Shown here one piece after another: positions 10,456 to 19,382 of a stretch of 25,590 nt of DNA. The stretch spans positions 1-25,590 of the forward strand of contig RBNI01000951.1 of NCBI GenBank assembly GCA_003990745.1. Reading direction: 5' to 3'. A program made the position numbers and the translations under genes. The notes below the pieces were generated by a model. It saw only the letters and a program-made list of their open reading frames with translations, had not been told where the DNA came from and did not search any database. Position 1 is the first letter of the stretch. Every line of letters starts with the position of its first letter. Source of the DNA: Jimgerdemannia flammicorona. Taxonomy: Eukaryota > Mucoromycota > Endogonomycetes > Endogonales > Endogonaceae.

Positions 10456-10833
10456 AAAAGCGAGAGAAATATTTCTATTTAGGATAATTGAGAGTTTGAC
10501 AAATTGGATAAGCAGCACATGAACCTGATTATTGAATATTCACCACTATAGTCGTATTTGATGGCATCGATTAATCAAATTAGGACTTCGTTCCTTGACC
10601 TTGATTCTAACCGGGCAAACAAAGAGCTAAGCGAGGGGGGTAGATGTCGTAAGTCGACGCGAGCATTTTCGACAATTAGCATCATGGGCATATGGGCGGA
10701 GGTGAATGTCACGGATAATTTGGCTACGGAAACAAACCTCTATAACCATTCTTTACAGATGCTAGTCTTGGTTAAGTGTTCGGCTTCGTCAGACTGCTTC
10801 CAGTGCCTGTGGGTTAGGGTGTTTTGAATTGTG
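10456..10833. other. Left half of the C-D spacer
   Basis: Non-coding. Carries the block ATCGATTAATCAAATTAGG (10566-10584) only about 110 nt upstream of the copy C start, followed by sequence aligning with 8512-8790 of the B-C spacer. The CGTGGCGCAG box present upstream of A, B, D and E is absent here. The spacer is interrupted at 10838 by the nested insertion and resumes at 19179. Confidence 0.65.
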
Positions 10834-10838
10834 ATTGG
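10834..10838. repeat. 5-bp target-site duplication ATTGG, left
   Basis: ATTGG directly precedes TGTAACG at 10839, and ATTGG recurs at 19179-19183. Removing the intervening DNA gives GTGATTGGAATTCAATG. This aligns with the uninterrupted sister spacers (GCAGTCGGAGTTTGCC at 21339 and the GGTTGGAGTTTG region near 6762), so the repeat is the expected product of insertion. Confidence 0.6.
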
Positions 10839-10870
10839 TGTAACGAAATTACATTCCAACGTCACAAAAG

Positions 10871-10882
10871 GATGACGTCATC
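10871..10882. promoter_or_regulatory. Perfect 12-bp palindrome with a CRE-type core
   Basis: GATGACGTCATC reads identically on both strands and contains TGACGTCA, the consensus site of CREB/ATF-type bZIP factors. Near the start of the inserted element it could be an LTR enhancer site or a hairpin. It is one of the few CG-containing words in an otherwise CG-poor element. Confidence 0.4.
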
Positions 10883-11220
10883 AGGTTGACATCTTCGGAT
10901 TTGTGTCACCAGCAAAGTTATATGCTAGAAAAACCAAGAATATTAGTGAGATCATAATGATTTTGCACTAATTTCAGCCCTCTTCAGCCAGCAACATCAT
11001 AGTAGTCACACTAGCCCCTGTATATACTAGTTTAGTGTATACTCACACTGACATTACTATGGATACACCTCAGAAATAGACTAAGGATGCTAAAAATAGC
11101 ATGGGACTAAATTAGTCTTCAGCCATATTGATGTTATAAATTAAAATAGTCTATGATATCATAGAAACTAGAGTATATTGAAATTAGCCACTGATATCAC
11201 TTAGAGTAGTGCTCTGAATG

Positions 11221-11690
11221 ATCAGATTCGAATCCCATCTGGATGGATTCAAATCAACCATTGTTTTGATTTCCAAATTAGACAATTAAATGTTTACATC
11301 AATAACTCAATGAATAATCATCCAATTTTGATGATCTTGGTGTCATTTGAAAGCTTTTAATAAGGCCTTTCTAATAATATCAAGAATATTGAATCAGATC
11401 ACATATTGCTGAGTTATCAAGGAAAATTTCTGACTCACTAATTTTGGAAATTATTCAACTTGCCAATTTTGGAAATTTCATCAAAAGAACATTTTCCTTA
11501 ATAGCTTGGCAATGTATAATCTGATTTTAACATTCTTGATATCATTAGAAAGGCCTTATTAAGGGCTTTCCAATGACACTAAGATCATCAAAATTGGGTA
11601 ATTATTTGTTGAGTTATTGATGTAAATATTTAATTATCTAATTTGAAAATCAGATTCGAATCAATCTGGATGGGATTTGAATCCCATCTG
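11221..11690. repeat. Fold-back element: long inverted repeat, ~200-bp arms
   Basis: The left arm (about 11221-11428) and the reverse complement of the right arm (about 11491-11690) align nearly end to end. Shared words in order include CAAATTAGA, TTTACATCAATAACTCAA, CAATTTTGATGATCTT, GTGTCATT, AATAAGGCCTTTCTAAT and ATATCAAGAAT. The ~62-nt centre contains two copies of AATTTTGGAAATT. The outer ends consist of GATTCGAATC/CCATCTGGATG words that continue as short repeats to 11755. No protein is encoded. This is the shape of a foldback or MITE-like element, or of an inverted duplication, and would make a long hairpin transcript. Confidence 0.8.
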
Positions 11691-11699
11691 AGTTGATCT

Positions 11700-12380
11700 A
11701 GATGGGATTCAATCTGAATCAATCTGAATCCAATTCAGATTAAATTGACTTATTCAGATTACTAGTCAGGAGTTAGTAAGATCTTTAAGACTAATAACTT
11801 CATAGTCTAAACTAGATCATAATAAGCTATGAAATTATAATTGATACATACTAAAATAGTTTGTTTGGTAAACAAATAAATACTCTACAAATTGGCTCTG
11901 AAAAATAATTATCTAAATAATTACTATATGAATATATAGATATCTCTCAAAATAAAAACTAAAACAAATCATATCCATATCTTCTAAATATATCTATGAA
12001 ATCCTTTAAGAAGCAGTCTTTGATCACCAACACCAGTACAACTGGGAACATGTTGATCTTGATACTTATGATATAGAGTAGTTTTTACAAGCTGCTGATC
12101 AATCATAAGATACTTCTAAATACTAAGGAACTACTAAGCTATGTAGTAGACTTCTAGTAAACAGTGACTTAACCTTATTAGAGATTATGAATGAATATAA
12201 TGTCTCTATTTTCAGACAGTTCATATCTACCAATTACTCCATAGAATGCTCTATACTATTAGTAGTATAAGAGAAGTAACTCCTATAGAAATTAGTAGTC
12301 TTAACAACTAATTAATAAGTTAAATTGAGCTAGACCTCATAAATGACTTTAATCTATAAGAGTATTATAATAATAATACA
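11700..12380. other. AT-rich body of the inserted element, left of the LINE
   Basis: No gene can be called. A plus-strand frame near 12000-12240 gives a patchy but protein-like stretch (HVDLDTYDIE, LLEIMNEYNVSIFRQFIS) with stops at likely former Gln codons. It may be a relic of the element's own protein, whose family I do not recognise. Imperfect CAATCTGAAT repeats fill 11700-11760. Confidence 0.4.
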
Positions 12381-12397
12381 TAGCTATATAAGAATGA
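12381..12397 (+). repeat. LINE target-site duplication, left (17 bp)
   Basis: TAGCTATATAAGAATGA is repeated without mismatch at 18266-18282, directly after the poly-A tract. This defines the limits of the non-LTR element. Confidence 0.92.
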
Positions 12398-12503
12398 CAC
12401 CTTTCTCAGCTACCATTCATGTTACATACACTTTTACAATATACTTTCAAGTTGTTTATTGGAGAAAGGTACTAAGGCAATAGTAAATAGTAAGTAATCT
12501 GGA

Positions 12504-14528
12504 GTGTATACTGGGCAGGGTGGCCCTAGCACATTCAACTGGCAGCAGGTGGGGAGAGGTCCTGGTCTGGGGGGAGGTATGAGGGGATTGTTGGCAGAAG
12601 GACAAGGAGGGGGGGGAGGCAGTGGTAGAGGACAGGGGTCTGAGAGGGTGAGTTTTGTGGAGATGGTGAAGGAGAGGCAGCAGATGACTGGGTTGGAGAG
12701 TTGGCTGAGGAAAGGCAAGGAGATGGAGAAGACAGCAGTTCATGGGGGAGTAGACCTTGGTGGTGAGGGCAGTGGAGCTAGAGGAGTAGTGGCTAGGGGC
12801 AACATGATGACTGATAGTGATAGGACTGCCAATCTGGAAAAAAATCCAGATGTGACCACTGATAGTATGACTGAGTGACTGAGGCTTGGAAGACAAGAAG
12901 ATTTGGCAGATGGTGTAATGAGCCTAGTGGTGGCTCCATTACTCAAGAAATCGATCTCAGCATTCATAGTGACATTGTACTTCCAGGGCCTGGCAGTGAT
13001 GGCAAAAATAGTGCTGGGGCTTATCGCTAAGCAGGTGGCTGGAGCAGTATCTATAAAGTTCCTAAAGAGATTGGAGGGAGTAGAGGTTGGTTTTGAAGAG
13101 GAGGAAGTGCTGAAGATTGGATTGATAGTTGGGGAGGTGTGTGTCCTGATAGCATGCTACCTGAAATGGGACCCCAGGGTGGTCTAACTGCTGGTAAAAG
13201 GAGTGCCTATAGTGACAGTGGTGGAGATGAGAAGGAGAGTCAAGGAGGTCATAGCAGAGTATGAAGAGGTGGTGGATATCAGGTTCAGAGTCTGGGAAGG
13301 GACCTCACTCAGGACTGGAGATGTGGGTGTGAGAATTCAGCTAGCAGAGAAAGAAGCTACCAGAAAGACAAGGGACTGGCCTTCAGGGATGGACTGAGGA
13401 GCAATCTTATACAAGGTAATGAGGGTGAAGGGGAGTGAGGAGGAGGAAGAGGACTTGCTGGAGGCACTAGAAGAACTGAGTGGAGCAGTAAAGTGGCAGG
13501 CAAAGGCTTGGAAGGCTTTTGAGGAGTCAACATACTTGGAGGTGGTGGATGGGAAGCAGATTCAAGTAGACAAGGGGCAATGGGAAAAAGCTCAGAGACA
13601 TAAATATCAGAAGGAGCTACTGGCTAAGATGGAAAGTCAACCACAGAAGGAGGCAGGTGGAATGATAGAAACAGGGGGTGCCAATGTGAGTGTCGGGGCT
13701 GGTGAGGATAGTAGGAGTGTGGGGAAAGGATTAGGTAAGGACAGGAAAGCAGCTGGCAGCAAACCATATGCTGATGGTACATTTGAGGTCTGGGAAGAGG
13801 ACTGGGAGGGATCACCTACCCCTACTCTGCTTATCAGGAGAGATCTGGCTTCTCAGAGCAGGGTGGGGGAGGATGTGCCTATGAAGGGGGCCCAGTAAGT
13901 GCAATTTGGAGTTCCAGAGGTGGCAAATGGGGGACAGGTAGAGGCAGTTGGAGAGGAGGAACTGGTGGATATCTCAGAGGTGTGGGATGAGGCTGCGAGT
14001 GCCAGGGCTGATACCATGATATTGGATAACAGGAGACTGGCAACTCCAGGAGGGAAGGAGGTAGGAAACCTACTTTGGATATGCAGAATGATGAATAACC
14101 TGGCAGCTGAAGAGTTGGGGGAGGTGGACTTGAGAGTAATGAGTGATGAGCATTGGGCATGGGTCCTGTAGGGGGATGGTGTAGAGTTGGCATTGAAGGC
14201 AGAGATCCTTGTAGTATATCTAGAGGAGGAAGGGTATGAGATAGATAAGGAGCAGGAGGCAGAGCTAGCAGAGGTTGCTGGTGAGAGGGCCAAATACTAT
14301 TGGGCCAAGTGATATGGATTACAGCTCTGGCAGGAGGCCTGCCTAGAGTACTGAGAGGAATTTGAGGAGAAGGCAGATGGGGAGATGAATGAGCTGTTAG
14401 CAGGATTGAAGGCTCAGCAGGCTGAAGAGGAGGCGGTGACTACAGAACATAATCTGGACATAGTGTAGGAAGAGATGAACTTGGAGCAGTAGAGATGGAC
14501 TGGATTAATATACCATACTTCATTATGA
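12504..14528 (+). pseudogene. LINE ORF1 with nine in-frame stops
   Basis: One frame runs about 674 codons from an ATG at 12504. It is interrupted at 12876 (TGA), 13185 (TAA), 13395 (TGA), 13896 (TAA), 14169 (TAG), 14310 and 14352 (TGA), 14466 and 14490 (TAG), and ends at a TGA at 14526. The N-terminal part is Gly-rich (GGGMRGLL, GGGGGSGRGQG). The middle has hydrophobic and basic segments (VTVVEMRRRVKEVIAEY). The C-terminal third is very acidic and probably coiled-coil (EELVDISEVWDEA, EEEGYEIDKEQEAELAEV). No CCHC knuckle is visible, although one is common in ORF1 of related elements. It presumably encodes the RNA-binding particle protein, a role inferred from position. Confidence 0.7.
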
Positions 14529-17370
14529 ATAGTATAACTAATATTTTTTCTTTGAATGTGAATGGGTTATGGGATACTTATCATCACAGGAACATTTTTA
14601 CTTAGCTGAAGGGATTGGAGGCTGATCTCTTCCTCTTGCAGAATGTCAGGTGTGAAGATGATTTAGATAGACTGGAATGGACAAAGGAATGGGGAGGTGA
14701 GGTAGTTTGGAAAGGCAAGATTGGGATTCTGGTACAGAAAGGCAGAGGGGAGATAAAGGACATATAGAGCTGAGGGAATAGATTGGTCTGGGGTGAGTAG
14801 ATATATTCAGAATAGGAGCCAGTCACAGTGGGCTCTTGTTACTGCCTTGCTATATAGGATGAGTATGTGGATTGAGTAAAGGGCCTTCAGGAGAGTGAGA
14901 TCCTTGCAGAGGCTGGGGTGGATATGCTGGGTGGAGACTACAATATGGTCTGAGATGTACTGTTGGATAGAACAGATAGAGGACAGGGAGCTGAGGGTCA
15001 GAGTGGAGGACTGGTAGTATGAGAGGAAGTGGAAAGACTGAGTGCTCTGGTGGATGTAGGTAGGGAGTACTGGGGAGATAGGAGGGTATATACACATTGG
15101 GCAGGGGACTTGGGGACAAGAATTGATTGGATTCTAATGGCCAGCTGCTGGAACTTAGATGTTTGGAAGTCACTAGAGGTGGAATGGTGTCCTTGGTTGG
15201 ATCATTGGGGGCTTTTAGGACAGGGGCAATTTGGGGAGAGTAGGGATGGGCCTGAACATTGGCACCTCAATTTCTCCTTATTAGATGATAAGATCTATTG
15301 GGATGAGTGGGTTGTAGACATTCAACTAAGAGTGGAGTGTTGGAGATAGAAAGGTACCCCAGTTGGTGTTTGGTGGATATGGATGAAAGAGATGGCCAGG
15401 ACCTACTAGAGTGAGGCTGGTAAGGAGGCTGGGAAACAGAGGAGGTGATGGGTGAGATGGGCTTCTAGTAGACTGTCTAGACTCTTGGAGGATTGGGCAA
15501 GACTGGTGACATTGGAGGAGGAGAAGAATTGGAGATCAATGAGGGTGAAAAAGGAGGTTGGTGAACTACAACAGATACTGTGGGAGGAGGAAGAGGCAAA
15601 GGTGCAGAGCTTGGTGGCGCAGTTCTGTTGGCAGGGTTTGGAAGAAGGGGAGAGATCCTCAAAGTATCTCATGAGAGCCCTTCAGGTAAGAAGGGTGCAG
15701 CAGAGGTGAGAGGGGGTGCTTGACTCTGATGGTATACTGGTGCATGGTATACATGACATTCTTGGATCTTTAAAGGAGTATTAGAGTAGTTTGTGGAGTG
15801 AGAAGGAGAGTGGGGTAGATGCTGATGCCATTGGCCATATATTAGAGGATTGGCACCCCCTGCGAGTAGATGGGGTGGGAGACTTGGTGCTACTAGTACA
15901 AGAAGAGGAGATCTATCAGGTTCTTGCTGCAACAATACTGGGTATGGTGCCCGGGGAGGATGGTTTGCCCTGGAACTTCTGGAAGAAGATGGTTGGGATC
16001 CCAGGAGTACTGGGTGAGATAGTGGCACTATGTGACTCTATTCTACAGACAGGGAAATGGGTGGGGGAACAGGATCTGAGGTTGGTAACATTGCTTTACA
16101 AGAACAAAGGAAGGCAAGAGGATTGGAAGAACTGGAGACCAATTATGCTGCTGGATATAGACAGAAAGTTGTTTACTAAGGTGGTGGTTGCAAGGCTATA
16201 AAAGGTGGTCCAGCAAGTCTTGGGCATTGAGCAGAGGGACTTTGTAGGAGGCTGACTCATTAGAGATAACACAGCCTGGGTATATGGAGTTATTGAAGGG
16301 ACATGAGCTTGTGGATTAGATGGATACCTGGTCTTTTTGGACTAAGAGAAGGCTTATGACCAGGTGAGGCGAGTCTGGCTGGCAAAAGTATTGAACAGGA
16401 CTGGGGTTCTATGCTAGTTCTGATCAGCTATGATCAGCCTACTGAAAGAGAGTAGGGCTGTACTCATGTGTAATGGACATAGAGGGGTAGCATTTCCCCT
16501 GGGTAGGGGGATGCCCCAGGGGGACCCACTGTCTCCTATTCTATATACCCTTTCTCTGAAACTCTTAATAGATAAAATCAGGCAGAAGATAGTGGGGCTC
16601 TCCATCTTTGGTATTGGGTGGAAAGTAGGGGCCTTTGCAGATGATATAGTGGTCAGACTGAGATCAATTGCTGATATCGAGGAGCTCAAAGAGATAGTGG
16701 AGTAGTATGAGGAGAACTCTGGGGTGAAGCTTAATTGATATAAGTGCAAAACAATGGTATTAGACAATAGTCTGATAGAAGGAGAGGTTATTGGAACAAT
16801 TATCCCTACTGGTGAGACAGTATGGTACTTGGGTATCTATCTATCAGTGTATGGATCAGTTCTATCCAGGCTTTGGTGGGAGCAGCAGGTTGAAATCTGG
16901 GGGGAGGCCCTGCAGAATTGGGGGGGCCACCAATTGTCTCTGGTAGGGCATGTCTCGATTTTGAACATCTACTGACTGCCAAAGTTGTGGTATCTGGCTT
17001 ATCATCTGGACTTCCTAGCCTGGGTGGTGAAGAGATTAATAAAGCTGGTCAAGAGATGGATCTGGGCTAGAAGAAGGAGTCAGATCAGCTAGGAGGTCTT
17101 ATTCTTACTGGTGGCAAGTAGTGGACTTGAGTTGGTTGACTTTCCAAAGAGGCTATACTGCTTGAGAGTATGGTGACTAAAGAGAGCTGTGGAGTTGAGA
17201 GGGGGAGGTTGGGTTCCCCTATTGCAGAAGGTCTGGAAGATGAGGTCCTCACCAGAGGCTCAACTGGAGATCTCCTATCTTTGATTGAACTTCAGAACAC
17301 TGAACAATTGCGATATAAAGGCTTCTGGTGGGGAATAGTAGAGGGAGTGCACCACATTGGAATTCATTAG
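14525..17370 (+). pseudogene. LINE ORF2: endonuclease-reverse transcriptase with stops
   Basis: The ATG at 14525 overlaps the ORF1 stop as ATGA. The AP-like endonuclease shows SLNVNG near 14550, GGDYN at 14930-14944, RIDW with its Asp at 15125 and the final DH at 15200-15205. The Glu expected in the LQE motif appears as Asn (LLQN). The reverse transcriptase shows FLD-stop-EKAYDQV (TAA at 16343 in place of a likely CAA), GMPQGDPLSP at 16508-16537 and the catalytic FADD at 16634-16645. Downstream, SSGLELVDFPKRLY near 17110 matches the usual thumb-side G-L-x-D-x-(N/R) region of LINEs. All of this is in one frame. Beyond about 17200 the coding seems to move to another frame, where GCFDCEEC (about 17690) may be the C-terminal Cys motif, so the end given is approximate. 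Confidence 0.88.
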
Positions 17371-18241
17371 CAGAGAAATGAAGGGGAGGTGGATTGGGAC
17401 CTAGCAATGTAAAGATAGGACTGGGTGCTGCTGGGTGGTGTTCTCTTACTCAAGTTTGATATTAGTGATGGAATAGAATGCCAGAGGGGACCAGGCCAGG
17501 ATCTGTGGCCTAGTGGTTAGTAAGGTGTTGGAATCAGTGAAGAGTGGGCCTGGCATAGCATTTGGGCCTGGAGTGCTGAGGTGAGAAGATGGCTGCTGCC
17601 AAAGTACTGAGTGACTTAGTGGCACATGCTGAGGAGGAATGTAATGCTCAACTACCACTCAGGTCACCTTATCAAGAGAGGTTGCTTTGACTGTGAGGAA
17701 TGCTATAATATAGGATAGGAAGAAGGATATATGCAGATACCTAAACATTAGCTAGGAGAGTATGAGATACTTAGTGACTTTTAGCAGACTGTTGGAAATT
17801 ATTTGAGAGTAGAATGCAGGGGGGGTGGCATGTGAGAGCAGGGAGGATTTGAGAGATAGACTGGTGGGAGGGGTGAGAAAGGAATGACTCATGTTAGGCT
17901 GGGCTCTAGTCATATGGATGGGGCTAGCCAGCCACTGGCTATTTGTTTTTAAGGATGGGAGGAGGCTGGGCTTGAGGGTCTGACTGCTATAGTAGCATAG
18001 CCTTATGGAAGATACCTTGATAGGCTGGTAGCTTGGTTGGGGGTTACAGGGTGGTCAGAGGTATTGATTGGTAGAGAAAACCTATAGGCAGAGTAGGGGA
18101 AGGGTTAGAGTAGTGAGTGAGAAGGTGATCTTTGTTCAGGAGGGGGTGGGGAGAGACTCCCCTATGGGGATTGGGTAGTGGGAGGAAATACTGTAAACTT
18201 ATTAATAAACTGGTAATAAATGGCAGAGTCCAAGTGACTAT
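17371..18241 (+). other. LINE 3' part: decayed ORF2 tail and 3' UTR
   Basis: G-rich sequence with frequent stops in all frames. A protein-like stretch around 17640-17760 (NYHSGHL, GCFDCEECYN, EEGYMQIPKH) lies one frame away from the reverse transcriptase frame and could be the ORF2 C-terminus after an indel. From about 17850 no coding signal is visible and it is probably 3' UTR. Confidence 0.5.
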
Positions 18242-18265
18242 AAAAAAAAAAAAAAAAAAAAAAAA
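18242..18265 (+). repeat. LINE poly-A tail (24 nt)
   Basis: An uninterrupted A run abutting the right target-site duplication, marking the 3' end of the LINE. Confidence 0.9.
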
Positions 18266-18282
18266 TAGCTATATAAGAATGA
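18266..18282 (+). repeat. LINE target-site duplication, right (17 bp)
   Basis: Exact copy of 12381-12397 directly after the poly-A. Confidence 0.92.
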
Positions 18283-19178
18283 AGTTTTTGATAAACTCAT
18301 TAGTCTATTCCAAGCACCCACTTCTCAGGTCTAGATACCTATGAACATTTGGCTATATAGAATTTCTATACTATATATTCAATATAAAACTAGCCTCACT
18401 AGTATCTACATTATCATCTATAACCACCAGATCAGAACTAAACTCTGATGAGTCTAGTACTATATCATCTAGATCCAAAACTCTGAAAGAAGTCTTATCT
18501 CCTTTTAGAGAAGTCTATTACTATCTCATATAATATATTATATTACAAAGTTTTAGTCAAAAATCTAGAACATTACTTCATATATAGTATATGAAAATAA
18601 TATCATTAAATAGCATCATTATGACTTCATAATGATACTATTATGGTGTAACTTTTATATCATTTCTAGCAACTCTCTGTCTTATATCTTCTAGCTAATA
18701 GTCAGTCAATATATAAAGTTCTCAAAAATGTATAAATACCCCCAAACAAGTGACTCAATAAAAGACAGAACATTTAATTTGAAAAAGAGAATAATTAAGA
18801 CTTAAAGTCTATAATATATAGATAAGTCTCTGAATAACTTGAACTAAAAAGACTATATCAAAATTAGATGCCCTAAACTCTATAAATACTTGAACTCTGA
18901 AAAATTTAAATATAATTCTCAGAACCAGACTATATCTAAAAAAGATATACTAAAAGACTTAGACTTTAAAGAATTAAAGTCTGTGATTGTCAAATTGTTA
19001 TCTAAGTCTACCAGAAGGAGACTAGATCAATTAAAAGTACAACAGACAGTATTTAGGCATTAAGACAACCACTTCCTCAAGCTAAAGACATCTGATATAA
19101 GTGCCTTTAAGTCATTGATATCAAGGATTATTAACTTAAAGGATACAACTACTATAACAGTAAAGATATACTATTATA
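18283..19178. other. AT-rich body of the inserted element, right of the LINE
   Basis: This continues the host element after the LINE. It has a near-perfect 14-nt-arm palindrome at 18611-18640. A possible promoter-like TATAAATA lies at 18731-18738, with CAATAAAAG about 25 nt later, the kind of pair found in an LTR. A plus-strand, Lys/Asp/Leu-rich, partly open reading stretch runs at about 18870-19130 (DILKDLDFKELKSVIVKLL). I do not recognise the protein, and no LTR partner was found on the left side. Confidence 0.4.
18611..18640. repeat. Palindrome with 14-nt arms and 2-nt loop
   Basis: TAGCATCATTATGA, CT, then TCATAATGATACTA: the arms pair with one mismatch. It could be a hairpin, a terminator-like structure or an element end. 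Confidence 0.7.
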
Positions 19179-19183
19179 ATTGG
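19179..19183. repeat. 5-bp target-site duplication ATTGG, right
   Basis: Matches 10834-10838. From here on the sequence is again array spacer, aligning with 8787 onward of the B-C spacer (GTCCTTGATTATAG). Confidence 0.6.
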
Positions 19184-19382
19184 AATTCAATGTCCTTGAT
19201 TATAGCTCAAATGTAGAGTGTAAAATCACAGCCAGGAGCTTGAAACAGGAGACCCACTTTGACTATAAAAACATGATAACTTATAGTTAAGACATGAGTT
19301 GTTATGGTCACAACATAGGTTGCAGCACAGAATAGTGATATTGCATAGTTAAAAGTAGATGGACCATCCGTGATTTCATCAT

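Larger units (their letters stand above)
12398..18265 (+). mobile_element. Non-LTR retrotransposon (LINE), apparently full length
   Basis: A 5868-bp plus-strand element ending in 24 A (18242-18265) and flanked by a perfect 17-bp direct repeat, as produced by target-primed reverse transcription. It has a short leader (12398-12503), ORF1 (12504-14528) and ORF2 (from 14525) with apurinic endonuclease and reverse transcriptase. The two frames stay collinear for about 4.7 kb with almost no indels and are interrupted only by stop codons of the kind made by C-to-T change. The sense strand is strikingly rich in G and poor in C. It looks like a relatively young insertion that was inactivated by mutation rather than by truncation. 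The exact LINE clade is not determined. Confidence 0.9.
10839..19178. mobile_element. Nested transposon insertion in the C-D spacer
   Basis: This 8340-bp AT-rich block splits an otherwise collinear spacer of the gene array and is bounded by ATTGG repeats. It starts TGTAACG and contains a TGACGTCA palindrome 33 nt inside, both usual in fungal gypsy LTR starts. It ends ACTATTATA, which could be a C-to-T-mutated form of an inverted TTACA end. After subtracting the LINE and one copy of its duplication, the host element is about 2455 bp. I could not find two matching LTRs, so it may be a heavily decayed LTR element, a deleted copy, or a DNA transposon. Confidence 0.6.

Noticed and set aside
11221..11760. 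CRISPR-like array from the repeated GATTC/AATC words
   Set aside because: The words are irregular, without uniform spacers, and form the ends of a long inverted repeat in a eukaryotic setting.
12434..12896. Pro/Ser-rich minus-strand open frames inside the LINE
   Set aside because: Antisense shadows of the G-rich ORF1; the sense frame is collinear with the rest of the element.
12504..14528. Alternative genetic code reading TAA/TAG as Gln in the window
   Set aside because: Stops also include TGA at likely Arg codons, and the retroelement shows transition damage at zinc-ligand codons. Mutation explains all of it better than recoding, and copy E uses a normal stop.
10836..19189. Alternative ends TGGTG...ATTCA for the inserted element
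   Set aside because: They give a TG...CA pair but no flanking duplication. The ATTGG-bounded version is supported by the empty-site sequence of the sister spacers.
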